Assembly (NCBI GenBank): GCA_964455485.1
Contig: CAYVXT010000064.1
Coordinates: 1 to 10,700 of the forward strand
DNA from: CAYVXT01 sp964455485
GTDB lineage: Bacteria; Patescibacteriota; Minisyncoccia; Phycocordibacterales; WO2-35-19
DNA: 10,700 nt
Direction of reading: 5' to 3'
Under the pieces are notes generated by a model. It was given only the letters and a program-made list of their open reading frames with translations, did not search any database and was not told the DNA's origin. This document shows, one piece after another, positions 1-5,994 of the stretch. The translations under genes were made by a program, and so were the position numbers. Positions within the stretch are counted from its first letter, which is position 1; each line of letters opens with the position of its first letter.

Positions 1-77
1 AGAGATTATATCCGTTTTATTTTACATCGGTAAGTTGGCCTTTATTTCTTATTGATTTTAGTTTAGGATAGAGGAAA

Positions 78-148
78 CGGAGTGTAGTACAGAGGTAGTA
101 TGCATGCTTTGGGAGCATGAGACCCGAGTTCGATTCTCGGCACTCCGA
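78..148 (+). tRNA. tRNA-Pro (anticodon UGG)
   Basis: A full cloverleaf can be drawn. The acceptor stem CGGAGTG pairs perfectly with CACTCCG, the D stem GTAC pairs with GTAT around a GG-containing loop, the anticodon stem is CATGC/GCATG with loop TTTGGGA (anticodon TGG at loop positions 3-5), and the T arm CCGAG-TTCGATT-CTCGG is canonical. C1-G72 is the usual bacterial tRNA-Pro identity pair. The discriminator is A148. The following bases are CA, so CCA is not encoded and must be added by a nucleotidyltransferase. No convincing -35/-10 pair is visible in bases 1-77. Confidence 0.96.
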
Positions 149-154
149 CAATGT

Positions 155-202
155 GAAGCCGAAACTTTAGTGAAGGCTCGACGAAGTGAGGATGAGCAAG
201 CC
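155..202 (+). other. short tRNA-recJ intergenic stretch with alternative weak hairpins
   Basis: The 83-nt gap between tRNA-Pro and recJ holds AGCC (157-160), GGCT (175-178) and AGCC (199-202). The central GGCT can therefore pair with either neighbour, and GCTC (176-179) can also pair with GAGC (194-197). No T-tract follows, so this is not a convincing terminator. It may be a processing spacer behind the tRNA or a dispersed repeat. No gene is seen here. Confidence 0.25.
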
Positions 203-215
203 ATTTACTATTTCA

Positions 216-224
216 TGTTATCAT
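216..224 (+). promoter_or_regulatory. extended -10 promoter of recJ, leaderless start
   Basis: TGT-TATCAT is an extended -10 box (TGn plus a 5/6 match to TATAAT). It ends 7 nt before the recJ ATG, so transcription should begin on or next to the start codon. There is no Shine-Dalgarno sequence in the intervening bases. The same box recurs at 6795-6803. The placement implies a leaderless mRNA; this is inference from spacing. Confidence 0.5.
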
Positions 225-231
225 TTGCCTT

Positions 232-1971
232 ATGCCAAAAACGTATAAGGTTAGAGAGGGCCTAGATAAAAAGTCACAAAAAGAGCTTGGTGAACTAGAC
301 AAACTAACAGCTCAACTACTCTACAACAGAGGAATTAAGACTAAAAAAGAGGCTGATGTTTTTTTAAATCCGAATTTCACCGACCATCTACACGAGCCAT
401 TTTTAATGGCAGATATGGAAAAGGCTGTTGATAGGATTTTAACTGCAATAAAGAGCGACGAAAAAATTGGTATTTGGAGCGACTACGACGCTGATGGTAT
501 TCCAGGTGGTGCATTGCTACACGACTTTTTTAAAAAAATCGGATTTATAAATTTTATAAATTACATACCCGACAGACACAACGAAGGTTATGGATTAAAC
601 AAGGAGGGGATAGAAGAATTAAAAAATGGAGGAGTGAAACTACTTATTACCATTGATTGCGGAATAAGAAATCACAGCGAAATTGAATTAGCGAATAAAT
701 GCAGCATGGATGTTATTGTAACCGACCACCACGAAACTAGTGCCGAGCTCCCAAATGCATTTGCAATTGTTAACCACAAAAGAGGGGATTGTGATTACCC
801 TGAAAAAGTTTTGTGTGGCTCGGGTATAGTTTGGAAACTGATTGAAGCAATTTTAAAAAAAGATAGAAATTTAATTAAAGAGGGACAGGAAAAATGGTTA
901 CTAGACCTTGTTGGAATTGCCACACTTTCAGACATGGTTCCACTCACTGGTGAAAACAGAGTGCTTGCTCACTATGGGCTTTCAGTTTTGAGAAAAACTC
1001 GACGACCTGGACTCTTAAAACTTTTTTCTATGCTCCGTATGAATAAAAATTTTCTTACAGAAGATGATATTGGATTTATGATAACTCCGCGTATCAACGC
1101 AGCTTCAAGAATGGGGCATCCGATTGATGCTTTCAAACTTCTAACAGCAGAAACAGAGGAGGAGGCGGATTTGTACGCAAGACATTTGGATAACATAAAC
1201 AATGAACGAAAAGGAATTGTTGCAAGCATCGTAAAAGAAGCAAAAAAAATTGTAAAAGAAAGATTTGAAAGTCTTGGTGAAAAGCCAGTAATAGTTTTGG
1301 GAAATCCTGATTGGCGACCAGCACTTTTAGGACTTGCAGCAAACTCCATTGCTGAAGAATTTAACAGACCAGTTTTTATGTGGGGAAGAGAAGGTGGAGA
1401 AAAAATAAAAGGTTCTTGCAGATCAGATGGTAAAACCGATTTGGTTGAACTAATGGAGCGAGCAAAAAGTAACTTTGAGGAATTTGGGGGACATAAACTT
1501 TCAGGTGGCTTCTCAGTTTCTCACGAAAAAATTCATACACTTGAGGGTGCACTCATTGACGCAGCCACTCACATAGTTTCCAAAAACGAAGAGACCGGCC
1601 TAAATGACGAAGTTGGGCAGGTTTTAGTTGATGCTGAAATTGCACTGAATGATGTATGCGAGGAAAGTACAAACACAATCTCTAGACTTGCCCCGTACGG
1701 AGTAGGGAATGATAAACCGATTTTTATTTTTAAAAATATTATTCCAGAAAAAATAAACCGCTTTGGAAAATCCAAAGAACATCTTTCAATAATTTTGCGA
1801 GAAGGTGGAGCGAGTGTAAAAGCAATTTCTTTTTTTACTTCGCCTGACCAATTTGGTGATGCACTGAAAGAGGGGATAGCCACAAACCTTGTCGCCAATA
1901 TTGAAAAGTCATACTTCAACGGCTCCTCCGAAATCCGCCTCCGAATTGTTGATTTTTTTAATGAGCATTAA
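232..1971 (+). CDS. recJ: RecJ single-stranded-DNA 5'-3' exonuclease (DHH/DHHA1)
   Basis: A 579-residue cytoplasmic protein with the full RecJ motif set. Motif I is DYDADGI at 84-90, a second Asp lies in IDCGI near 142, the DHH signature is TDHHE at 164-168, and SDMVPL at 233-238 is the next Asp motif. The DHHA1 domain carries GGHKLSGGFSV from 419, followed by a C-terminal OB-like region. RecJ is a Mn/Mg-dependent 5'-3' ssDNA exonuclease used in recombinational and mismatch repair. The DHHA1 segment around 361 reads WRPALLG where many RecJ proteins have WHxGVIG, a lineage divergence near the substrate cleft. Length matches the family. The ATG was chosen for the extended -10 box directly before it. 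It is followed by rnhA and ComEC, a nucleic-acid-processing neighbourhood. Confidence 0.95.
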   Translation: MPKTYKVREGLDKKSQKELGELDKLTAQLLYNRGIKTKKEADVFLNPNFTDHLHEPFLMADMEKAVDRILTAIKSDEKIGIWSDYDADGIPGGALLHDFFKKIGFINFINYIPDRHNEGYGLNKEGIEELKNGGVKLLITIDCGIRNHSEIELANKCSMDVIVTDHHETSAELPNAFAIVNHKRGDCDYPEKVLCGSGIVWKLIEAILKKDRNLIKEGQEKWLLDLVGIATLSDMVPLTGENRVLAHYGLSVLRKTRRPGLLKLFSMLRMNKNFLTEDDIGFMITPRINAASRMGHPIDAFKLLTAETEEEADLYARHLDNINNERKGIVASIVKEAKKIVKERFESLGEKPVIVLGNPDWRPALLGLAANSIAEEFNRPVFMWGREGGEKIKGSCRSDGKTDLVELMERAKSNFEEFGGHKLSGGFSVSHEKIHTLEGALIDAATHIVSKNEETGLNDEVGQVLVDAEIALNDVCEESTNTISRLAPYGVGNDKPIFIFKNIIPEKINRFGKSKEHLSIILREGGASVKAISFFTSPDQFGDALKEGIATNLVANIEKSYFNGSSEIRLRIVDFFNEH

Positions 1972-1983
1972 AACGCCTACCGC

Positions 1984-2011
1984 TTGACAAACGAGAAGTT
2001 TTGATTATACT
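1984..2011 (+). promoter_or_regulatory. strong sigma70-type promoter behind recJ
   Basis: A perfect -35 TTGACA (1984-1989) and a 5/6 -10 TATACT (2006-2011) are separated by 16 bp. It lies 12 nt after the recJ stop and would start RNA near 2018-2019, more than 100 nt upstream of rnhA and ahead of a terminator-like hairpin. It is the best plus-strand promoter in the window. Confidence 0.6.
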
Positions 2012-2017
2012 TAATTT

Positions 2018-2106
2018 CAGAAGTTTGTTCTGCACATCTGTTTTCTGTTTGCAGTGCCCCGTGGCTACATATTCCATTTTGGAATACGGCTACGGGGCTT
2101 TGTTTT
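2018..2106 (+). ncRNA. candidate small RNA (or attenuated rnhA leader), ~88 nt
   Basis: From the predicted start to the T-tract the sequence forms CAGAA-GTTTG-TTCTG (2018-2032), an alternative CTGCA/TGCAG pairing (2030-2034 with 2050-2054), and then a long GC-rich terminator hairpin. No start codon with a sensible frame is present. A strong promoter followed within 90 nt by an intrinsic terminator is the layout of a bacterial sRNA. The alternative is an attenuated leader of rnhA, or only the recJ terminator. It resembles no known RNA family that I recognise. Confidence 0.35.
2056..2106 (+). terminator. intrinsic terminator between recJ and rnhA
   Basis: GCCCCGT (2056-2062) pairs with ACGGGGC (2092-2098), extended by a G.T wobble and two further pairs. 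After a small internal loop, TATTCC pairs with GGAATA around an ATTTT loop. TTTGTTTT follows at 2099-2106. It should stop both recJ readthrough and the short transcript from the promoter at 1984. Confidence 0.75.
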
Positions 2107-2107
2107 G

Positions 2108-2116
2108 TGTTAAAAT
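2108..2116 (+). promoter_or_regulatory. extended -10 promoter of rnhA, leaderless start
   Basis: TGT-TAAAAT is an extended -10 element ending 6 nt before the rnhA ATG at 2123, immediately behind the preceding terminator. No Shine-Dalgarno sequence lies between them. The arrangement matches that of recJ and of the gene at 5064, so a leaderless rnhA-comEC mRNA is inferred. Confidence 0.45.
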
Positions 2117-2122
2117 CTCAGA

Positions 2123-2626
2123 ATGGAAAAGTATCAAATTTATACAGATGGATCATCAAGAGGAAACCCAGGCAAAGGGGGATGGGCGGCAATTATTATT
2201 GAAGAAAAACTAAATGACAAAGCCCAAATTTCAAATGTAAAAGAGATTGGGGGCAGGGAAGATATGACGACGAACAATAGAATGGAGATGAGTGCGGCGA
2301 TTGAGGGACTAAAAAACACTCCTCTAAATTCAAAAATTGAAATATATACCGACTCAGAATATTTGATGAAAGGTGCCACTATTTGGATACATAATTGGCA
2401 AAAAAATAATTGGAAAACCAAAGACAGAAAAGATGTTTTGAACAAGGATTTGTGGCTCACCCTTTTAGAAGAAATGGAAAAGAGGGAAGTTGAATGGAAA
2501 AAAGTTTTGGGCCACTCCGGACACAAGCTGAATGACAGGTGTGATGAAATCGCAACCAGTTTTGCCGATGGCAAGCAAGTTTCTTTATATAACGGCTCAA
2601 AACAAGGATATAAATTGTTTCATTAG
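2123..2626 (+). CDS. rnhA: ribonuclease HI
   Basis: A 167-residue RNase HI that cleaves the RNA strand of RNA-DNA hybrids such as R-loops and primer remnants. The catalytic set is visible: Asp9 in YTDGSS, Glu55 in NNRMEM, Asp77 in IYTDSEY, His131 in GHSGH and Asp141 in RCDEIA. The handle region WIHNWQKNNW (about 88-97) is the basic, tryptophan-rich substrate-binding segment of the E. coli-type enzyme. The C-terminus ends in a short GYKLF tail, as in many family members. The ATG gives the exact family N-terminus (two residues before the first beta strand). It is spaced 6 nt before the comEC start, so the two are probably co-transcribed. Confidence 0.95.
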   Translation: MEKYQIYTDGSSRGNPGKGGWAAIIIEEKLNDKAQISNVKEIGGREDMTTNNRMEMSAAIEGLKNTPLNSKIEIYTDSEYLMKGATIWIHNWQKNNWKTKDRKDVLNKDLWLTLLEEMEKREVEWKKVLGHSGHKLNDRCDEIATSFADGKQVSLYNGSKQGYKLFH

Positions 2627-2632
2627 CTTATA

Positions 2633-3880
2633 ATGATTTACGCGCTAACTGTTTCATTTGCGCTCGGTATAATTTTTCAAAATATTTTCATTCTGCATTG
2701 GAGTTATACCGCCTTGATAGCTTTAGTTTCAGCAGCTTCATTGGCACTATGGAGAGAACAAAATAAAACACACAAAATAATTTTGTGTGTTTTATTTTGT
2801 TCGTTTGGAATGATGAGGTTGAGCATGACCAACACAAACCCTGATCCAAACCTTTTGAATTATGTAGGCAAAGAAATTTCCTTCATTGCTCAAATAGTTG
2901 AGGAACCAGATATAAGAGATTCATCAAACCGTTACACAGTTTCGATAGATCAAAACTCATTGGGTGGTGACGAGAAAATATTGGTAGTTTCTGATCGCTT
3001 CCCTCAATATGAATATGGAGACAAAATTTCAGTTTCAGGAAAATTAGATTTACCAAAAAATTTTACAAATGACAGTGGAGTAAATTTCGATTATGTTTCC
3101 TACCTTGCAAAAGACAAAATTCACTTTATTATTTATCGGCCAAAAATTGAAAAAATTGAAGGTGGTGCTAGCAACAAAATTGTTGGGGCTTTGTACAAAC
3201 TGAAAGATAATTTTGTTAAAAATATTTCAATTGTTGTGCCTGAACCAAGTGCATCTCTTATAGCCGGGGTAACAGTTGGAGCCAAACAATCATTGGGAGA
3301 AAGCTTACTAGATGATTTTAAAAAAGTTGGTCTCATTCATATCATTGTTCTTTCGGGGTATAACATAACACTCCTGGTTTCTTGGACACTTATAGCCACA
3401 CGAAAAATTAATGGTAAAAAATTTGAGTTCGCGGCAGTAATAATTTTTGTCTTCCTTTTTGCTGCAATGGTCGGATTTGGAGCCACGGTGATACGAGCCT
3501 CAGTGATGGCTATTATCGCACTACTTGCGAAAAATTATGGTCGCCCAAACGACGCACTGAGAGCACTTTTTATTACCGCTTTTTTCATGACCGTTTGGAA
3601 CCCAATGACTCTTTATGCAGACCCTTCTTTCCAACTTTCTTTTATGGCAACACTGGGATTGATTTTGTTTTCACCGATCGTTGCAAATATTTTTTACAAA
3701 GCAGGCTTAGAAAAATTTATAACCCCAAAATGGGATATTAGAGAAATTGTTTACTCAACATTAGCTGTCCAAATTTTCCTTTTACCAATCATCATTAGAA
3801 TGTCAGGTTTTGTTTCATTAATTTCTTTTTTAGTTAACTTTTTAGTTCTTCCTTTTGTACCAATAATTATGTATTTTTGA
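2633..3880 (+). CDS. comEC: ComEC/Rec2 DNA-uptake channel protein, frame interrupted by TGA
   Basis: The polytopic inner-membrane channel that carries single-stranded DNA into the cytoplasm. Residues 1-65 hold N-terminal membrane helices, about 70-170 form a DUF4131/OB-like soluble segment, and from about 205 the Competence domain begins, with SLIAGVTVGAK and the signature HIIVLSGYN (His236, Ser241, Gly242). Several helices follow. The frame stops at an in-frame TGA (3878-3880, codon 416) in the middle of a helix, just after LPFVPIIMYF. Downstream, the same frame stays open to 4117 and reads as the natural continuation, so the intact gene would be about 494 codons. The metallo-beta-lactamase half of ComEC is not fused here but lies at 5064-5951. 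A nonsense mutation, readthrough or UGA recoding are the options; I favour a GGA-to-TGA change or a sequence error. Confidence 0.88.
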   Translation: MIYALTVSFALGIIFQNIFILHWSYTALIALVSAASLALWREQNKTHKIILCVLFCSFGMMRLSMTNTNPDPNLLNYVGKEISFIAQIVEEPDIRDSSNRYTVSIDQNSLGGDEKILVVSDRFPQYEYGDKISVSGKLDLPKNFTNDSGVNFDYVSYLAKDKIHFIIYRPKIEKIEGGASNKIVGALYKLKDNFVKNISIVVPEPSASLIAGVTVGAKQSLGESLLDDFKKVGLIHIIVLSGYNITLLVSWTLIATRKINGKKFEFAAVIIFVFLFAAMVGFGATVIRASVMAIIALLAKNYGRPNDALRALFITAFFMTVWNPMTLYADPSFQLSFMATLGLILFSPIVANIFYKAGLEKFITPKWDIREIVYSTLAVQIFLLPIIIRMSGFVSLISFLVNFLVLPFVPIIMYF

Positions 3881-4117
3881 CTTGCAACAGGAGTGCTCGG
3901 ATTTATTCCACTCATTGGAAATTTTATTGCATGGCCGACAGCCACTGTGGCCCATATCATATCGAGCTCAATAATTTTTATCACAGAATTTTTTGCCAAC
4001 ATTCCCCTTACCACCATCTCCATAAATCTCCCGTTTTGGTTTTTAATTTTATGGTATGTGGGAGCTTGCTTTTTGTATTTTAAAAATCAGTTTGATTTTA
4101 ATACTAAAAAAATGTAA
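3881..4117 (+). pseudogene. comEC: in-frame continuation of ComEC after the TGA
   Basis: Seventy-eight further codons in the same frame encode LATGVLGFIPLIGNF and two to three more hydrophobic helices, ending with a short charged tail and TAA. In other ComEC proteins the region around the stop reads M-x-x-G-F-L-T-G, so the TGA sits where a conserved glycine is expected. If UGA is read, this is the C-terminal end of the channel. If not, it is an untranslated or separately restarted remnant. A GTG at 3893 is in frame, but the AGGAG next to it is too close to act as a ribosome-binding site. Confidence 0.6.
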
Positions 4118-4126
4118 TGTGTTTAT

Positions 4127-4133
4127 AGGAGAG
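4127..4133 (+). promoter_or_regulatory. Shine-Dalgarno sequence of the 35-codon membrane gene
   Basis: AGGAGAG lies 3 nt before the ATG counted from its last G, with the GGAG core 5-9 nt upstream. It decides the start at 4137 over the upstream in-frame ATG at 4056. It is notable because nearly all other genes here lack such a site. Confidence 0.6.
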
Positions 4134-4136
4134 TTT

Positions 4137-4244
4137 ATGTACTTACAAAGGCTCTGGAAAAAGTTGGTCATGCTCACTATTGTGCTACTCTGCGTGGTGG
4201 CGTATTCGCTAACGCAACGTTGGAACCGAGAAGCCGGATCGTAA
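4137..4244 (+). CDS. small single-helix membrane protein, function unknown
   Basis: A 35-residue reading frame starting with ATG, preceded at a proper distance by AGGAGAG (4127-4133), one of only two clear Shine-Dalgarno sequences in the window. The protein has a basic N-terminus (LQRLWKK), one hydrophobic helix at about residues 10-25 (LVMLTIVLLCVVAYSL) and a polar tail (TQRWNREAGS), as expected for a one-pass inner-membrane miniprotein with its N-terminus inside. GC is about 48%, clearly above its neighbours. A strong terminator starts 6 nt after the stop codon. I do not recognise a family. The good ribosome-binding site and terminator support a real gene, but no homology can be judged here. 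Confidence 0.55.
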   Translation: MYLQRLWKKLVMLTIVLLCVVAYSLTQRWNREAGS

Positions 4245-4250
4245 GACCAA

Positions 4251-4278
4251 AAACAGCTGGGTATCCCCAGCTGTTTCG
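4251..4278 (+). terminator. intrinsic terminator after the small membrane gene
   Basis: AAACAGCTGGG (4251-4261) pairs perfectly over 11 bp with CCCAGCTGTTT (4266-4276) around a TATC loop. The A-rich and T-rich ends make it work in both directions, so it may also stop minus-strand readthrough from sod. A weaker AT-only hairpin, TTCTAAAA/TTTTAGAA, follows at 4292-4310. Confidence 0.75.
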
Positions 4279-4338
4279 CATTATTAAACTTTTCTAAAAT
4301 TATTTTAGAATATTTATTAACTCTTTATCTAAAGACTT

Positions 4339-4959
4339 TTATTTTATGGCTTCTGTAAAATTACTCTCGACTCTTTCCCAATTTAGATTTTCAAAAAAAT
4401 CTTCAATGTATTGTTTCTTTCCGCTTGGTTGATAGTCGGCGACATATGAGTGCTCCCACATATCTAATGCAAGTATTGGTGCACAATCTTGAAGTTGACC
4501 TAAATGTTGCTCATCAATCCAGGCATTCAAAAGTCTTTTATCTTTTCTGTCCCAATAGAGAATCGCCCAACCAATACCTCTAGTTAATCCGATATTTTTA
4601 AAATTTGCGAGCCACTCATCAAATGATCCAAAATCTTCTTCTATTTTATTTTTCAAATCACCATCAGAAATTTCTTTGGCGCCACCTGATAGGGAATCAA
4701 AATAAATCTCATGATTTCTAATACCGTTATATTCAAACGAAAACCTTCTTTGGAGTTCTGAGTTGTAGTAGGTAACAAAAGGATCCTTCTCTGCCCACAT
4801 TGCATACTCTGGCATTTTCTCTAAAATCAAATTCGCGTGCTTTACATAACCCTGATAAAGCTTTATGTGTTCTTCAATTGTTTTCTGGGAAATGCCTTTC
4901 AATTCTCCTATGCCTGCCTGCGCAGGCAGGTTAAACTCTTTTGCTTCAAATTTTTTCAT
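4339..4959 (-). CDS. Fe/Mn-type superoxide dismutase
   Basis: A 206-residue cytoplasmic SOD that dismutates superoxide to oxygen and hydrogen peroxide. The four metal ligands are visible: His31 in IEEHIKLYQ, His83 in RNHEIYF, and Asp166 and His170 in DMWEHSYVADY. The position that holds Gln69 in E. coli FeSOD appears to be Gly79, and the residue near the metal-bound water is His152 in DEQHLG, as in archaeal and cambialistic enzymes, so metal choice (Fe or Mn) cannot be called. There is no signal peptide. Near the N-terminus, residues 11-17 (LPAQAGI) are encoded by an 18-bp palindrome that appears inserted between the typical N-L and E-L-K-G-I-S of the family. The start codon abuts a hairpin. 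It is divergent from the metallo-beta-lactamase gene. Confidence 0.93.
   Translation of the reverse strand: MKKFEAKEFNLPAQAGIGELKGISQKTIEEHIKLYQGYVKHANLILEKMPEYAMWAEKDPFVTYYNSELQRRFSFEYNGIRNHEIYFDSLSGGAKEISDGDLKNKIEEDFGSFDEWLANFKNIGLTRGIGWAILYWDRKDKRLLNAWIDEQHLGQLQDCAPILALDMWEHSYVADYQPSGKKQYIEDFFENLNWERVESNFTEAIK
4913..4930. repeat. 18-bp perfect palindrome inside sod
   Basis: CCTGCCTGCGCAGGCAGG is a perfect inverted repeat within the sod coding region, far more GC-rich than its surroundings. It keeps the frame and encodes L-P-A-Q-A-G. Similar CCTGCC...GGCAGG palindromes are, as far as I recall, dispersed in Parcubacteria genomes, so it may be a mobile REP-like unit. Only one copy lies in this window. 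Confidence 0.7.
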
Positions 4960-5006
4960 ACGATTTAGCGAAATCGTGTCGTGCGATACGTCCTTTGGAG
5001 CACGAC
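4960..5006 (-). promoter_or_regulatory. two-hairpin structured leader of sod
   Basis: Two adjacent perfect stems occupy the sod 5' leader. The distal one, GTCGTGC/GCACGAC (4978-5006), encloses an inner TCC-AAA-GGA. The proximal one, ACGATTT/AAATCGT with a 4-nt loop (4960-4977), ends on the base directly before the start codon. No Shine-Dalgarno sequence is present. The structure could limit ribosome access or stabilise the mRNA, or it could be a dispersed repeat. Confidence 0.5.
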
Positions 5007-5047
5007 CCGCACAACCCTTTCCACTTAATTTATATTAATGTCTCAGT

Positions 5048-5057
5048 ATTATATCAT
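5048..5057. promoter_or_regulatory. overlapping divergent -10 boxes, sod and the ComEC-type nuclease gene
   Basis: On the minus strand TGA-TATAAT (5056-5048) is a perfect extended -10 for sod, giving a leader of about 80 nt. On the plus strand TATCAT (5052-5057) is a -10 ending 6 nt before the ATG at 5064, which implies a leaderless mRNA. The two boxes share bases, so the two promoters should compete for polymerase. Confidence 0.5.
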
Positions 5058-5063
5058 TAACAA

Positions 5064-5951
5064 ATGAGCCCAAGATTAAAAACCAGACTTGCCGTACTTA
5101 TATTGTTGTTTTTTATTGCCTCTCTTTTAGCTTACATATCACTAACTTCAGGAAACAAGCAAAAGCTGACGGTAGCATTCTTAAATATAGGCCAAGGGGA
5201 TGCTATTTTTATAGATTCGCCTAGTGGGAACCAAATACTGATAGACGGGGGACCATCAAGAAGTGTTTTGAGAGAATTAGGCAAGGTAATGCCTTTTTAT
5301 GACAAATCAATCGATGTAGTAATAGCCACTCATCCTGACAGTGACCACATAAGTGGGTTAAACGATGTTTTAGATAAATTTAAGGTAGATCTTTTTATAG
5401 AACCGGGGGTAGAGGGGGACACAGGCACATATGCAGAATTAAAAAATAGAGTGATAGCCGAAAATGCAAAAACAATAGAAGCAAGGAGAGGGATGATAAT
5501 TGATTTAGGAGACGGGGCAGTTTTACAAATTTTATATCCCACACTAAATCCCGATGGAATGGAAACAAATACAGCTTCCATAGTAGCCAGGCTTGTTTAT
5601 GGCGAAAGTGAGTTTTTACTTACTGGAGATTCACCTGAAAATATAGAAAAGTATCTGGTGAACTTGGAGTCTAAAGCTATGCTTTCTTCAGTCAAACCTT
5701 ATGAATCCCTTCTTGATAGTGACGTGCTCAAAGCCGGACACCATGGCTCCAAAACTTCTACAAGCGAGGAGTTTGTAAGTGCTGTTTCTCCAAAATACGC
5801 CGTTATTTCATCTGGCAAAGACAATCGCTACGGCCACCCACACAAGGAAGTCTTGGACTCCCTTACCAAATTCGGCTCCCAAATCCTCCGCACTGACGAA
5901 GTGGGGAGAATAGTATTTGAAAGTGACGGGGTAAATCTTAGAATTAAATAG
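5064..5951 (+). CDS. ComEC-type metallo-beta-lactamase-fold protein, membrane-anchored
   Basis: A 295-residue protein with one N-terminal membrane helix (about 9-27), then a metallo-beta-lactamase fold of the ComEC C-terminal type. It begins VAFLNIGQGDAIFI (38-51), followed by ILIDGG, THPDSDH (89-95, His90/Asp92/Asp94/His95), TGD (Asp188), GHHGS (224-228) and YGHPH (255-259). These are the usual two-metal ligands and loops of the family. In ComEC this domain is the proposed nuclease that degrades the non-transported DNA strand outside the membrane. Here it is a separate protein, anchored so that the domain would face the outside. It lies about 950 bp from the channel gene, so the two are likely partners. 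Other uses (extracellular nucleotide scavenging) are possible. Confidence 0.88.
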   Translation: MSPRLKTRLAVLILLFFIASLLAYISLTSGNKQKLTVAFLNIGQGDAIFIDSPSGNQILIDGGPSRSVLRELGKVMPFYDKSIDVVIATHPDSDHISGLNDVLDKFKVDLFIEPGVEGDTGTYAELKNRVIAENAKTIEARRGMIIDLGDGAVLQILYPTLNPDGMETNTASIVARLVYGESEFLLTGDSPENIEKYLVNLESKAMLSSVKPYESLLDSDVLKAGHHGSKTSTSEEFVSAVSPKYAVISSGKDNRYGHPHKEVLDSLTKFGSQILRTDEVGRIVFESDGVNLRIK

Positions 5952-5952
5952 A

Positions 5953-5994
5953 ACAAAATCCGCCCTCCAACGGATCTTGTCCTGTTGTGGGCGG
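5953..5994. terminator. convergent-gene hairpins, probable bidirectional stop
   Basis: The 43-nt gap between two convergent genes holds two mutually exclusive stems. ACAAAATCCG (5953-5962) pairs with CGGATCTTGT (5971-5980) with one mismatch, and CCGCCC (5960-5965) pairs with GGGCGG (5989-5994), ending at the stop codon of the minus-strand regulator. No long T-tract follows, so terminator function is only suggested by position. Confidence 0.4.

Noticed and set aside
1..77. Promoter for tRNA-Pro
   Set aside because: TTGGCC (35-40) and TAGGAT (65-70) are 24 bp apart and weak; no convincing pair could be drawn.
2001..2213. Open frame upstream of and overlapping rnhA
   Set aside because: It runs through the terminator hairpin and overlaps rnhA in another frame; the translation has no family features, and rnhA is clear.
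3878..3880. Selenocysteine or Trp reading of the comEC TGA
   Set aside because: The position sits in a hydrophobic helix where relatives have Gly, there is no redox motif, and no SECIS-like hairpin follows directly.
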